Counted from the first letter of the stretch, positions 20,101 through 28,434 are shown. The stretch is 64,000 bases of DNA from Candidatus Neomarinimicrobiota bacterium (GCA_021734025.1 JAIPJS010000003.1:156332-220331), one strand, 5' to 3'. Program-made: numbers and translations. The notes: generated from the sequence alone by a model not told the origin.

Positions 20101-20393
20101 GACGGCACCGTCTTGAGACCGGCCGGTTCGAAAAGTACGTGACCTTCACCCATCTGCCTCAAAATGTAGACATCAGGATATTTAATCTTGGTGGAGTGAT
20201 GGTAAGAGAAATTAATCACAATGCGGAACAGCAGTTCCAGCGCTGGGATCTTACCAACCAGGATGGTTTACCTGTCGGAAGCGGGATTTATATCGCACAT
20301 ATCACGGTGAACGATGCGGACGGCAGTAAGGTTGGTGAAAAGGTCTTGAAACTGGCGATTATCCAGGAAGAAGAGATATTGCCAGTCTATTAA
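17187..20393 (+). CDS. Large secreted protein with T9SS type A-like C-terminal sorting domain
   Basis: A 1068-residue exported protein. The signal peptide is LHKLWSMLIVLGLLGTLGFSS. The body has no catalytic motif that I recognise. It contains repeated aromatic-rich beta segments (DGYYHWSDPF, VDPDVGTYDNDFAGSDTSTSMGFAYS) and a fibronectin-like section around KKVVLNWGSDKNAVD. The final 80-90 residues (INVFPNPYYG, VDIRIFNLGGVMVREI, GLPVGSGIYIAHITV) have the strand pattern of a type A CTD that directs proteins through T9SS. The start at 17187 is preceded by TTGGAGGA. It lies between the TonB receptor and a PorV-like gene and is presumably transcribed with them. Its role is unknown; a surface partner of the receptor is a reasonable guess. 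Confidence 0.82.
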   Translation: MKLHKLWSMLIVLGLLGTLGFSSDLAAKEKGQVTQQQSLMKMTQTDPIETVFDINNMTIWSRNDGYYHWSDPFSGVNGTYPKGLAAGVVFAQGTLWGGIVDDGNTPEVRVNGSTYNNGMSPGKILPIDGGIPTGPDTDRSYHAWRVRTDYETADLSTDASQINGVPLSEVTETMIQELRAQYERDWNNWPAELGAPYEDVNNNGTYEPSTDIPGYPGADQTIWYVANDLPEGASENSYGSPEIGMEVQTTIWGYNFPSSNPLGNMAFIRSRLIYRGDPGAPKVQNAQIDSMYIVHWVDPDVGTYDNDFAGSDTSTSMGFAYSGVKNDPTYFDNFGLPSPAVGWDFLQGPIVNGDTLGLTSFSYFAAGSDVSDPDLTEYQGTLQWYNLMRGYKPRPPYPSASPWVNSVTGENTKYVLTGDPVAGEGWIDGMDLPPGDRRIVLSSGPFTMAQGDTQDVVVGQIAAMGQDNISSISVLRSYDEFAQYAYDNNFNLPSAPAAPQVETVGLDKKVVLNWGSDKNAVDATENTVIQGFNFQGYNIYQLPSPNSQLSEGEKIATFDKQDSVLKIFETRFDIDAGRLQELLAQEGTNSGIQRTLSITRDRVRSRPVANGVTYHFALTAYSYNPDSPLAPAIRSLESSPTVVSVTPQPAKATENFGGAQGDTVEVQQVQGTSDGVVTPIVVNPHQLNGHTYQVTFDTSGGQVTWNLIDQTTGEVKLSDQTNQSGNENYLIVDGMMVKVSGPEPEFSEIIEVAYDGNPLDSPTSVWHSLNSTSTYYLSAGGGGGGIDRLARSVANAVPRDYELRFTSGGSDAVWYFDGEEVGTVPFELWDIGQATPNDPSDDTQLIPLLYSGGDGTPGTFDIGYTDPTFGYPATDWVYWYGGDYAQFEADVADGSLDDLSYLTDEYIARMTIGDFDDDGNLPPNGTTVRFVTAKPNTVNDVFEFTAPETDLNDEITDAEIDEINVFPNPYYGRHRLETGRFEKYVTFTHLPQNVDIRIFNLGGVMVREINHNAEQQFQRWDLTNQDGLPVGSGIYIAHITVNDADGSKVGEKVLKLAIIQEEEILPVY

Positions 20394-20448
20394 TGCCATT
20401 TCGGGACATAAACATTTTGAGGATTATGAAGTGAAAGGAGTTCTATAA

Positions 20449-21468
20449 ATGACTAAAAGTAAAATATTGATACTTGTAATAATGACCTTAATCTGGAGCG
20501 GAATGGCGTTTGGCCAGGAGGTGCGTCATGGTACGAACTCCGCCTCTGAGTTGTTAGTACCGGTTGGCGCACAATATCTACAGGGTGGCGGTGCAGCCGC
20601 CCTGGCCAGCGGCCTGGAGGGAGCACTCTGGAACCCTGCAGCCTTAGATAAAGGCAATAAATCTGTAATGGCTGTGTTTTCCCACCGCAGTTATATTGCC
20701 GATATTGGAATTAATTTTGCTGGTGTTGGAGGCCAGTTCGGCTCAATAGGGGCAGTTGGCTTAAGCTTACGTTCCTTTGATATTGGAGAAATACCGGTGA
20801 CGGATGAATACAATATGGATGGGACGGGCGCGACATTTTCACCCACCGTTTTTATCCTGGGTGGAATTTACTCCAAACAGCTAGCAGATAGGATCAGAGT
20901 CGGCGCGACCGTGAACCTCGTAAACGAGACTATTGCGGAGGTCGAGGCCCAAACAGTAACCTTTGACGCCGGGGTACAGTACAGTGATTTCCTGGATGTC
21001 CAGGGATTGAGTATTGGGGTGGCAGTCAGAAATGTGGGATCCGCAATGCAGTTCGATGGCCCCGGGCTACTTGTTGACGCAAATGAGCCCACTGCAGAGC
21101 GTGGCGTAACCAAATATAAAATTACCGCCATGGATGCCGACATGCCCACCGTGGCCGATCTTGGAATTGTATATAAACCGATTGATAACCTGGATATTGG
21201 GGTCTCATACCTGGAGAATAACTATGGGCCGAACAGTGTGAAAATGCTCGGGGCATATCACCTTGGTGAGTTTGCCTCTGCAAGGGTATCTTACCAAACC
21301 GCAACTGAAAGCGACCAGGTCTTGCAGGATATTTTTGCCGGAGTCTCCTACGGGGCAAGTCTGAATCTGGAGCCGGTAATCGGTACCGATTTAGCACTTG
21401 ACTATGGTTTTTTACCGGTGGAATATTTTAATAACAATCATGTGTTCTCACTCCGGTTCGGACTTTGA
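20449..21468 (+). CDS. PorV/PorQ-family outer-membrane protein
   Basis: A 339-residue outer-membrane beta-barrel of the PorV/PorQ (UPF0164) family, related to FadL-like barrels. It has a signal peptide (ILVIMTLIWSGMAFGQ), the family opening GTNSASELLVPVGAQYLQGGGAAAL, the phrase EGALWNPAALD, and a terminal strand ending NHVFSLRFGL. PorV shuttles T9SS cargo from the translocon to the attachment complex in Bacteroidota; members outside that phylum are less studied. A strong ribosome-binding site (AAAGGAG) precedes the ATG. Its position directly behind a CTD-bearing protein suggests it serves that cargo. A long hairpin terminator follows. Confidence 0.87.
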   Translation: MTKSKILILVIMTLIWSGMAFGQEVRHGTNSASELLVPVGAQYLQGGGAAALASGLEGALWNPAALDKGNKSVMAVFSHRSYIADIGINFAGVGGQFGSIGAVGLSLRSFDIGEIPVTDEYNMDGTGATFSPTVFILGGIYSKQLADRIRVGATVNLVNETIAEVEAQTVTFDAGVQYSDFLDVQGLSIGVAVRNVGSAMQFDGPGLLVDANEPTAERGVTKYKITAMDADMPTVADLGIVYKPIDNLDIGVSYLENNYGPNSVKMLGAYHLGEFASARVSYQTATESDQVLQDIFAGVSYGASLNLEPVIGTDLALDYGFLPVEYFNNNHVFSLRFGL

Positions 21469-21486
21469 TTAAATAGGAAATAAAGG

Positions 21487-21526
21487 AAATACAACGGGCT
21501 CCGGATTTCCGGAGCCCGTTGTATTT
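21487..21526. terminator. Long bidirectional terminator hairpin between convergent genes
   Basis: A perfect 18-base-pair stem (21487-21504 with 21509-21526) closed by the 4-base loop ATTT. The core arm is ACAACGGGCTCCGG. A/T-rich flanks give short T runs in both directions. It separates the PorV-like gene from the convergent yccF gene, so it can stop transcription from both sides. Confidence 0.93.
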
Positions 21527-21559
21527 TAAAGACGATTTTGGAAAACCTGTCTTCTCTGC

Positions 21560-21931
21560 TTATCGTAATTCAATGCCAAAAGGTGTGAAGGCCAACCGGG
21601 CGAGCTTTAAATGCTGTTTTGCGAACGGGATACCGATAATGGTAACTGCGGTCAATATGGCAAATATGACATGAGTCAGGGAAATCCAGATACCACCAAG
21701 CAGAATCCAGATAACGTTCATAATCAGCGAAAGCGGGCTGTCTGCTGAATTGCCGTGCTCAATTTTTACGCCAAACGGGAAAAGCCCCAAAATTGAAAGT
21801 TTCATCGACTGAATACCGAACGGTATTCCGATAATCGTCAAGCACATCAGTAGGCCGCTGATCATATATTCCAGGAAAATGAAGATCCCACCGCCAAAAA
21901 TTATCCAGAGTAGGTTGCCGAGAAGGCTCAT
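21560..21931 (-). CDS. yccF: YccF domain membrane protein
   Basis: A 123-residue inner-membrane protein made of two similar halves. Each half has a hydrophobic hairpin containing the repeated phrase TIIGIPFG or TIIGIPFA followed by a KLxxLxxxPFG element. This is the YccF family (DUF307-type), small membrane proteins of unknown function. The tandem phrases at about residues 32-54 and 96-119 are diagnostic. It stands alone between the bidirectional terminator and the divergent sensor gene at 22103. Confidence 0.9.
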   Translation of the reverse strand: MSLLGNLLWIIFGGGIFIFLEYMISGLLMCLTIIGIPFGIQSMKLSILGLFPFGVKIEHGNSADSPLSLIMNVIWILLGGIWISLTHVIFAILTAVTIIGIPFAKQHLKLARLAFTPFGIELR

Positions 21932-22102
21932 AATACCCCCTTTTCTTACAGATTAGTGGTCAATGGAAATAACGTCAACTGCTATTTTATAGAAGTACCC
22001 ATCTCCTTGCATTCCCTTGGGAGCCAAACTATTTTAACAGCTATGGAAATTCCATTGAATCAACTCTTGTCAGGGCCGGAATTTTACCTTCAGTTAAATT
22101 AA

Positions 22103-22789
22103 ATGAATGAGACGGAAAAATCCTGGCCTGGTAAAGAGCAATTACGAAAATTATTGCACTCCCAATGGTCTGCCGAAGAACGGCAGAGCGAGAAATTTAC
22201 TTCAATTTTACATTCCGAACTCGGCCAGTTATTAACCGGGGTTAAACTTCAGTTATCACAGGCGAATTCAGCGTTGGAGGATGTAGCCGGTACGGACAAG
22301 GTGAAACAGCACATTGAGTCCGCTGCATCCATGACTGATGATATCGTGAAATACATTCGGGAAATGATGGGGGATCTCAGATCAGAAGTATTTGAGAATT
22401 TTGGCCTGGGGGAAGCCCTGAAATGGAAACTGAAGTCCCTCGAGGAACAGGTTGGAATTCGAACATCATTTCAAGGAAATTTAGTCGTATATGAAGATCC
22501 TGACCAGGTCCGCAGGGAGCTTTTCTCCGGAATTACGATGCTACTGGAGAGGCTTACAGAGGATGATTCTCTGCAAAATATTGATCTAGAGGTAAATGAG
22601 TCCCACGGAGCGATCGAGCTGAGGTTGTTGGGAGGCGGACCTGGATTAGACTCTTTGACCGAAACTTCGGAATTCGAATTGATGTGGGTGGAGTTGTCGG
22701 AGCGACTTCGGAGGTATGGTGGTAGGGTGGATATGGAGGCGAGTAAAGCGGACCAGATAAAAATCCATATAGCTGTAAAATTGGATTAA
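22103..22789 (+). CDS. Soluble degenerate sensor histidine kinase (HisKA_3-like)
   Basis: A 228-residue soluble protein with a dimerisation helix containing TSILHSELGQLLTGVKLQLSQA. This is the place of the NarX/DegS-type phosphoacceptor His, and the LH..LGQ.L spacing matches. The remainder has the size of an ATPase domain, but the N and G boxes are barely recognisable. GGGPGL near residue 177 may be a remnant of a G box, and the usual Asn of the N box is not where expected. No sensor domain, signal or membrane segment is present. The gene is 69 bases upstream of a NarL-type regulator and in the same direction, so they are very likely a pair. It may be a poorly active kinase, a phosphatase or an adaptor. 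No good ribosome-binding site is visible. Confidence 0.7.
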   Translation: MNETEKSWPGKEQLRKLLHSQWSAEERQSEKFTSILHSELGQLLTGVKLQLSQANSALEDVAGTDKVKQHIESAASMTDDIVKYIREMMGDLRSEVFENFGLGEALKWKLKSLEEQVGIRTSFQGNLVVYEDPDQVRRELFSGITMLLERLTEDDSLQNIDLEVNESHGAIELRLLGGGPGLDSLTETSEFELMWVELSERLRRYGGRVDMEASKADQIKIHIAVKLD

Positions 22790-22858
22790 TGGCAAGTTCA
22801 GGATTTCTCGGGATTTTAATAATATCTGATACCAACAGTAAAGTAGGTGGAATGTCCT

Positions 22859-23491
22859 ATGTTTAAAATTTTTGTTGCAGACGACCACGATTTGATCAGG
22901 GAAGGATTTAAAAATGTAATCAACAGCGAAATGGATATGGAGGTGGTCGGAGAAGCAAAAAACGCAGGCGATGTCATCGATTTTTTACATCATCAGGATT
23001 GTGACGTAGTTGTTCTGGACATTACCATGCCTGGACGCAGCGGCTTAGACGTTCTTAAAGAAATTCAATCTCTGGATACAAGGGCAAAGGTGTTAATCCT
23101 GAGTATGCACCCCGAAGATCGGTTTGCTATCAGGACGCTTAAAGCGGGCGCGGCGGGATATATTACCAAGGAAAAGGCCCCGGATGAACTGGTAAAGGCT
23201 ATCCGGAAGGTTGTGGCCGGCGGTAAATATGTAAGCGAATCGTTAGCCGAAAATTTAATCGATGCACTCAGCGGACAGGATAAAGGCCCGCCACATATCC
23301 AGTTATCAGACCGGGAGTACGAAGTATTTGAACTAATTGCTCAAGGGATTTCAACGAGCAACATCGCCGAAAAACTATCGCTCAGCCAGAGTACTATAAA
23401 TACCTACCGCATCAGGGTACTGGATAAATTGAACATGAAAAACAACGCAGAAATAGTAAAATATGCAGTAAACCACGGACTCATTGAGTGA
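22859..23491 (+). CDS. NarL/FixJ-type response regulator (receiver + LuxR-type HTH)
   Basis: A 210-residue response regulator, the same length as the one at 12998 and clearly its paralogue. The acidic pair is D8/D9, the phosphoacceptor is Asp54 in VVLDITMPG and the switch Lys is Lys104 in YITKEKAP. The LuxR-type DNA-binding domain is at the C-terminus (LSDREYEVFELIAQGISTSNIAEKLSLSQSTINTYRIRV). The ATG at 22859 has AGGTGG upstream. It follows the kinase-like gene at 22103 and precedes a small secreted unknown. Targets cannot be read from the sequence. Confidence 0.93.
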   Translation: MFKIFVADDHDLIREGFKNVINSEMDMEVVGEAKNAGDVIDFLHHQDCDVVVLDITMPGRSGLDVLKEIQSLDTRAKVLILSMHPEDRFAIRTLKAGAAGYITKEKAPDELVKAIRKVVAGGKYVSESLAENLIDALSGQDKGPPHIQLSDREYEVFELIAQGISTSNIAEKLSLSQSTINTYRIRVLDKLNMKNNAEIVKYAVNHGLIE

Positions 23492-23620
23492 CACTGTCAC
23501 CGTAAATCTTCTTTCAGTATTGCGGCATTCCGTCGTAAATAATACGACAAAAATCCCCCTCAAAATTGACGTAAAAATCACAGGCACCGCTATACCGGAA
23601 GTGCCCCTCGGCATTGTATT

Positions 23621-23656
23621 ATTCCATAGAAAGAAACGAGACACATTCTATGGAAT
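23621..23656. promoter_or_regulatory. 11-bp perfect inverted repeat before the secreted unknown gene
   Basis: ATTCCATAGAA at 23621-23631 recurs as its exact reverse complement at 23646-23656, with a 14-base loop. The right arm ends two bases before the ribosome-binding site (AAGGA, 23658-23662) of the gene starting at 23668. It could be an operator or a 5' leader hairpin. There is no following T run, so a terminator is unlikely. Confidence 0.5.
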
Positions 23657-23667
23657 TAAGGAAATAT

Positions 23668-24285
23668 ATGCCGGACAAAAAGAAACCCCGGAGAAGAAAG
23701 TATTCCTGGGCAGTTTTAGGTTATCTCATTATCATCGTACTTCAGGGATCGTTTTTACACGCCGAACCACATGTCGTTCCTCCAACACTGGAAAATGAGC
23801 CGGTTTTTAGCGATATACCCTTTGTGGTGACCGAGATATCCGCTGCTGACCGGCTCAATGCAGACGGGGACCTGTATACGGTATTGTTGCAGACCAATAC
23901 GCCGCCGGATAAGGGGAGTATGGCTCAAATCGTCAGAGAATTATGGCAAAACAGATTACCCCGTACCACTCAATTTCTGGAAGTACAATTTTATTTACCG
24001 CAATACGAAACACGCGAAATTCCATACGCGGCTGTAACCATCTCCAAAAGCGGAATTACGGCAATCAACGTGCAGGATTGGATTTTGGAGAAGAGTGAGT
24101 CGAATATTAAATACGGTCTTTCCAAAGAAAAACGGCAGAAAATATTCCGGAAATTGGTTGATATCGAAAGGGGGAAAATCCAGCAGCAATCGTTGACAAC
24201 CCTTCAAAATAAATATAAAATTTCAAAAGATGTCCGGCAGGCAATAGCGTTTGAGGGTATGGCCAACGGCTGGCTGGAAAAGTAA
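23668..24285 (+). CDS. Secreted or membrane-anchored protein of unknown function
   Basis: A 205-residue protein that I do not recognise. It starts with a strongly basic segment (KKKPRRRK) and a hydrophobic stretch ending LQGSFLHA, typical of a signal peptide. The mature part has a beta-rich first half (DGDLYTVLLQTNT, TTQFLEVQFYLP) and a helical, charged C-terminal third (KEKRQKIFRKLVDIERGKIQQQ). I chose the ATG at 23668 because it has AAGGAA at the right distance. The ATG at 23650 and the TTG at 23614 lack this and would lie in the upstream inverted repeat. It follows the response regulator by 176 bases and may be part of that signalling unit. Confidence 0.65.
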   Translation: MPDKKKPRRRKYSWAVLGYLIIIVLQGSFLHAEPHVVPPTLENEPVFSDIPFVVTEISAADRLNADGDLYTVLLQTNTPPDKGSMAQIVRELWQNRLPRTTQFLEVQFYLPQYETREIPYAAVTISKSGITAINVQDWILEKSESNIKYGLSKEKRQKIFRKLVDIERGKIQQQSLTTLQNKYKISKDVRQAIAFEGMANGWLEK

Positions 24286-24291
24286 TCCTTT

Positions 24292-24684
24292 TTATCCGTC
24301 GGGATTTGACAATCCTAACGTTTTATCTACCTTATCTAATAGTTCAGAAAACTGAAACGGTTTACTCATCATTGCCTGAAAGACTTCAAGATATTTCTCT
24401 GAGAGGCCTGGTTCATTAATTAGTGCACTCATCCCAATTACCGGGAGTTCAGGTGCAATGTCCGATAATTGTTCCCTGACCTTGATTCCGGAGATATCAG
24501 GGAGTCGCAAATCAGTGATGACCAGGTCAATACTGGCAATATGTTCACGAACGTAGGAAACTCCTGCTGATCCGGTAGAAAAGTCCTGAACCCTGTACCC
24601 GTTTTTGGTCAGGGCATTGGAGATTAAATTTCGGACATTATCATCATCATCGATGACACAGATTTTGATCGTTGCATTCGGCAT
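24292..24684 (-). CDS. Stand-alone receiver-domain response regulator
   Basis: A 130-residue protein consisting only of a receiver domain. The acidic cluster is IDDDD at residues 11-15, the phosphoacceptor is Asp58 in LVITDLRLPD and the switch Lys lies in MMSKPFQ. There is no output domain. Its sequence around the phosphosite is close to that of the receiver at the end of the hybrid kinase at 36910 (VITDLGLPDMSG), which suggests a common origin or a phosphorelay. The ATG at 24684 has GGAG nine bases upstream; an in-frame ATG at 24705 does not. It points away from the pectin island and is convergent with the secreted unknown gene, six bases apart at the stops. Confidence 0.88.
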   Translation of the reverse strand: MPNATIKICVIDDDDNVRNLISNALTKNGYRVQDFSTGSAGVSYVREHIASIDLVITDLRLPDISGIKVREQLSDIAPELPVIGMSALINEPGLSEKYLEVFQAMMSKPFQFSELLDKVDKTLGLSNPDG

Positions 24685-24705
24685 AAAAAATTGCTCCATC
24701 TCCAA

Positions 24706-24995
24706 TTTTATTCACATTAAAATTTGTCGATAAATTTGTTGGAATAGCAACCGGTTTCCAAAGTAAATAATTCAAAATTCATACGATTCAAACCGTATTA
24801 TTACACAACCAATAGTGGCACCATATCAACATCTATTTACTCCCCTCGTGTTTTTTGGTATTTACAGGAGATAAAACATTAAAAATATTTGACAACTTAT
24901 TTTAATATAATTTGTAGATATCTTCTGAAATTTATAATATATAAGCAACCAATGCCTCAGGTTCAGACCTGCCGCAATTTCCTTACAGGACAAAC
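24706..24995. other. AT-rich gene-free interval
   Basis: About 290 bases between divergent genes, much richer in A and T than the flanks, with no convincing coding frame. It must contain the promoter of the receiver gene and of the unknown gene at 24996. No specific site was recognised. Confidence 0.5.
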
Positions 24996-25445
24996 TTGTT
25001 AAAATTCAGAAGTAAACTGGTATCCAGGGATGCCAACAAGAGAGAAATTCACGTGAAAACACTTCGCATTCACTGGTGGTCTATGCCGCTGCTAAATACC
25101 GAAGACCTCATAGGGTTGAGCCTGAAATCAACTCCTGGATCATACATCCTGGAATGCGAAAATATACCGGCATACAAACAGAAATATCAGACAGCACCAC
25201 GCATAGATAAAATTGTGATCCGGGGACCGGTGGGGGACGACTCCAAACCAATTCGTCAGTGGACTTATCGCACACTGATACTTCAGTGGTTATGTAATCA
25301 ATTGGTTCCAGGGCAAAAAATCAATTTTCCCCAATCGCAGCATGAACGTCAGAAATATTGCAGAGAATTGATTCGGAAATCACTCAACCAGGTGAATGGA
25401 GATCTGCGCGAGTTGGGTCAGCAGAAGTTATCAGGAGCATACTAG
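24996..25445 (+). CDS. Hypothetical protein, 149 residues
   Basis: A possible gene opening with TTG at 24996, five bases after AGGA. An internal GTG at 25053 is an alternative start. The product is basic, rich in Gln, Arg and Lys near the C-terminus (HERQKYCRELIRKSLNQVNGDL), and has no signal peptide, membrane segment or domain I can identify. The middle contains IDKIVIRGPVGDDSKPIRQW. It is isolated between two AT-rich gene-free stretches at the left edge of the pectin island. Base composition inside the frame is higher in G+C than outside, which supports coding. Function unknown. Confidence 0.5.
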   Translation: MLKFRSKLVSRDANKREIHVKTLRIHWWSMPLLNTEDLIGLSLKSTPGSYILECENIPAYKQKYQTAPRIDKIVIRGPVGDDSKPIRQWTYRTLILQWLCNQLVPGQKINFPQSQHERQKYCRELIRKSLNQVNGDLRELGQQKLSGAY

Positions 25446-25832
25446 ACTTCAGCCGGATTTTGTCCATCTTAAAATAAGTATATCCTATGCAAGTATCTGA
25501 AAACTCCAATTTTCTGCATTCTCTCAGTATTTTCCGGAGCAAATCGGGAAAAACCAGTATAATTATGATATAAAATATTTTATTAATTGCTAAGTGTGTG
25601 TAACTATTTATATCTTTTAGGTAAACATTCCATTCGGTAATGGGCATTTTGTACCATTACCTCTCAGGATTTAAAACTCGGTCAGACCGGGAAACTTGCA
25701 GCATTATTAAAACGGGAGGGGGGTACTGCTCGTCGTTATTCTATTTATTCGACTGATACCCTTCCAGACTACACATTTTGATTAATATTGTTTGCGAAAT
25801 GGGGCGAAGGAACAATTAACTAGGAGCAGTAG
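25446..25832. other. AT-rich leader region of the pectin island
   Basis: A 387-base interval without a credible gene. It is AT-rich in its first half and must carry the promoter of the pectate lyase gene, whose ribosome-binding site (TAGGAG) is at about 25821. No operator could be assigned with confidence. Confidence 0.5.
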
Positions 25833-28370
25833 ATGAGAAAGTCTTTTTTGTATTGGGGAATATACTTCCTTTTAATTCCGGCTTTTATGCAGGCCCAACA
25901 GGTCGCCTTTCCCGGTGCCGAGGGATTTGGTGCCTACACCACTGGTGGCCGCGGTGGATCTGTATATGAGGTGACAAACCTGAATAACTCCGGACCGGGC
26001 TCACTGCGGGAAGGGGTACGTATGAACAATGTGACTATAGTTTTCAGAGTTTCCGGATATATCGATCTTCAGTCAACACTCGAGATTACCGGCAGTAACA
26101 TTACTATAGCAGGCCAGACTGCCCCGGACGATGGTATTTGTGTCCGGTATTACCCGACCAATATCCAGGGAAATAACGTCATTATCCGGTATATGCGTTT
26201 TCGGCTTGGCGATAAAAACAACCTGAGCTCCGACGCCTTCAATACCAACGATCGTGAAAATATTATAATTGATCACTGTTCCTTCAGCTGGGGTGGTGAT
26301 GAAGTGGTCTCCTGGTACGGGAATGAGAATATGACGGTGCAATACTGTATGATGGGAGAAGGATTGGATTATAACAACCACTCCATGGTTGGGCTCTGGG
26401 GTGGGCAAACCAGCTACCATCACAACCTGATCTATTCATCCGGTACCCGGCATCCCAAGTTTGCCTACACCTACAATGAAGACATCACCGACCACCGGAA
26501 CAACGTAATTTATAACTGGGATTATCAAAGCGCATACTGTAGCCCAACAGGTCGGGTGAACATTGTAAATAATTATTACAAATACGGACCTGCTACGGAT
26601 AGTGGTGTTAAAAATCGTATTGTCTATTCCGAATACGATTCCAAAAAATTGCATGTAACGGGTAACTTCGTTTATGATTATCCTAATGTAACATCCGATA
26701 ACTGGAGCGAAGGTGTAGATGGTGTGCCACAGAAATTTGACAATCCGTTCCCGGCGCCGGCGGTAACGACCCATACTCCGGAGGAAGCGTTGAATATCGT
26801 CCTGGATCACGCCGGGGCGTCTATCGGCCGGGATGCGGTTGATCAGCGTGTCGTAGAGGAGGTACAAAACGGTACCGGAAGGTCAAGCACGGCTGACAGT
26901 CAGAGCCAACTCGGTGGATGGCCAACGCTCCAGGCCGACACGGCGCCTACCGATTCCGACCACGACGGGATGCCGGATAACTGGGAGAGTACCGAAGGTC
27001 TTGATCCAAACGATTCGTCGGATCGGAACCTTGATCCGGACAGCGACGGTTTTACTAATCTGGAGGAATACCTGAACAGCCTGGTGCCGGTAGACTACGG
27101 AACCATAACCGAAGACACAGAGCCGCCTGTTGCACCTTCGAATCTGGAGGCAACCACATTTTCCGGAGATCGTATCGATCTCACATGGTCGGACGAGGCC
27201 GACAACGAGCGGGGATTCAGAATCCGGTATTCCGATGATAACTGGAATACCCAGGAAGAGGTCACCAAGGCAATCGCAAACCTGACCGAAGCTTCTATCA
27301 CCGGATTGGATGCGGAAACAACCTACGAATTTCGGATTGTGGCCTACAATACCAAAGGCGAGTCTGACACCTCAAATACCGCATCAGGGACAACACTGTC
27401 TGCTGATCATTACCGTGTTTGGACCCGCTCGGAAGGACCGGGACACCTGGAACTTGACCCTGCCGGCGGTATTTATGCCAGTGGGACCGAGGTGACGGTA
27501 ACGGCGGTGGCGGACAGTGGATATGTCTTCAGCAGCTGGCTTGAATATTTCGAGGGCGTTAAAAATCCCGAAACGGTCACCATAACCACCAGTATTCACA
27601 TTGCAGCACAGTTCGGCGAGAAAAATAAGGCGCCCACCCTGTACGACTTCGGTCCGGGACCCGTGGAACCGGGATACATGCAGGTGGTTGCCTCCACGCA
27701 GTACACCGTATCTTCCGGGTATGGATTTACCTCGACGGATGGACTGGATCAGCGGGATCGCGGAGATCCGGATAACATTTTGCAGGATTTTGTTGTCGCA
27801 GAGCGTCGTGCGGAATTCAAGGTCGATCTCAACAATAATACATACTATATAACGGTAAGGGCCGGTGACCAGCTGTCAAACGCCCCGAATGGGCCAATGG
27901 ATTTCTATGCAGAGGGAGAGGAAGTGATTTCCGGGATGTCCTCGGATGGCGGGGAGTTTGCCGCAGAACAATTCTCCGTAGATCTTGTCGATGAGCAGCT
28001 GAACCTGGAGATGGTCCACAGCAATGATGAAGCCGGAGTCTGGCGGATCAACGGCTTAATTATTTCCACGACGGTGCCGACCGTCGACGAACCGGGAAAT
28101 ATGGTAACGAATTTTTCTCTGGGACAAAACTTCCCCAACCCGTTTAACCCGGTGACTACAATTCCGTATTCCATAAATAAGCAGGCCCATGTGCTCCTGA
28201 CCGTCTATGATATTTCCGGGAGGGAAGTTGCCGTTCTTGTTAACGAAAACCAGCCGTCCGGCAGATATACGGCAAAGTTTGATGGAAGCGGATTAGCCTC
28301 CGGAGTCTATTTTTATAAGCTTATCACACCGGAAAAGTCTGTAACAAAGAAATTTGTGTTAATGAGATAA
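25833..28370 (+). CDS. Secreted modular PL1-like pectate lyase with T9SS sorting domain
   Basis: An 845-residue exported protein. After the signal peptide comes a right-handed beta-helix of pectate lyase type (FPGAEGFGAYTTGGRGG, IIIDHCSFSWGGDE, STGTRHPKFAY-like segments) up to about residue 350. A calcium-binding-like linker follows (DSDHDGMPDNWE, DPDSDGFTNLEEYL). Next are a fibronectin III domain at about 430-525, an InlB-B-repeat-like segment, a beta-sandwich at about 600-750 of the kind found in rhamnogalacturonan acetylesterases (possible carbohydrate binding), and a type A CTD with NFPNPFNPVTTIPYS at the end. Pectate lyases cleave polygalacturonate by beta-elimination, giving unsaturated ends. 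The product would be attached to or released at the cell surface by T9SS. It opens the island. Confidence 0.9.
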   Translation: MRKSFLYWGIYFLLIPAFMQAQQVAFPGAEGFGAYTTGGRGGSVYEVTNLNNSGPGSLREGVRMNNVTIVFRVSGYIDLQSTLEITGSNITIAGQTAPDDGICVRYYPTNIQGNNVIIRYMRFRLGDKNNLSSDAFNTNDRENIIIDHCSFSWGGDEVVSWYGNENMTVQYCMMGEGLDYNNHSMVGLWGGQTSYHHNLIYSSGTRHPKFAYTYNEDITDHRNNVIYNWDYQSAYCSPTGRVNIVNNYYKYGPATDSGVKNRIVYSEYDSKKLHVTGNFVYDYPNVTSDNWSEGVDGVPQKFDNPFPAPAVTTHTPEEALNIVLDHAGASIGRDAVDQRVVEEVQNGTGRSSTADSQSQLGGWPTLQADTAPTDSDHDGMPDNWESTEGLDPNDSSDRNLDPDSDGFTNLEEYLNSLVPVDYGTITEDTEPPVAPSNLEATTFSGDRIDLTWSDEADNERGFRIRYSDDNWNTQEEVTKAIANLTEASITGLDAETTYEFRIVAYNTKGESDTSNTASGTTLSADHYRVWTRSEGPGHLELDPAGGIYASGTEVTVTAVADSGYVFSSWLEYFEGVKNPETVTITTSIHIAAQFGEKNKAPTLYDFGPGPVEPGYMQVVASTQYTVSSGYGFTSTDGLDQRDRGDPDNILQDFVVAERRAEFKVDLNNNTYYITVRAGDQLSNAPNGPMDFYAEGEEVISGMSSDGGEFAAEQFSVDLVDEQLNLEMVHSNDEAGVWRINGLIISTTVPTVDEPGNMVTNFSLGQNFPNPFNPVTTIPYSINKQAHVLLTVYDISGREVAVLVNENQPSGRYTAKFDGSGLASGVYFYKLITPEKSVTKKFVLMR

Positions 28371-28434
28371 AGTGACACATGATATATAAAAATTTGGAAA
28401 ATCGCAGCATAAATTGCAGGCAGCGGAGGATGTC

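Noticed and set aside
25776-25800. Bacteroidota-type promoter (TTTG / TAnnTTTG) before the pectate lyase gene
   Set aside because: A TTTG and a TATTGTTTG-like string occur, but the spacing within and between the boxes does not match the consensus.
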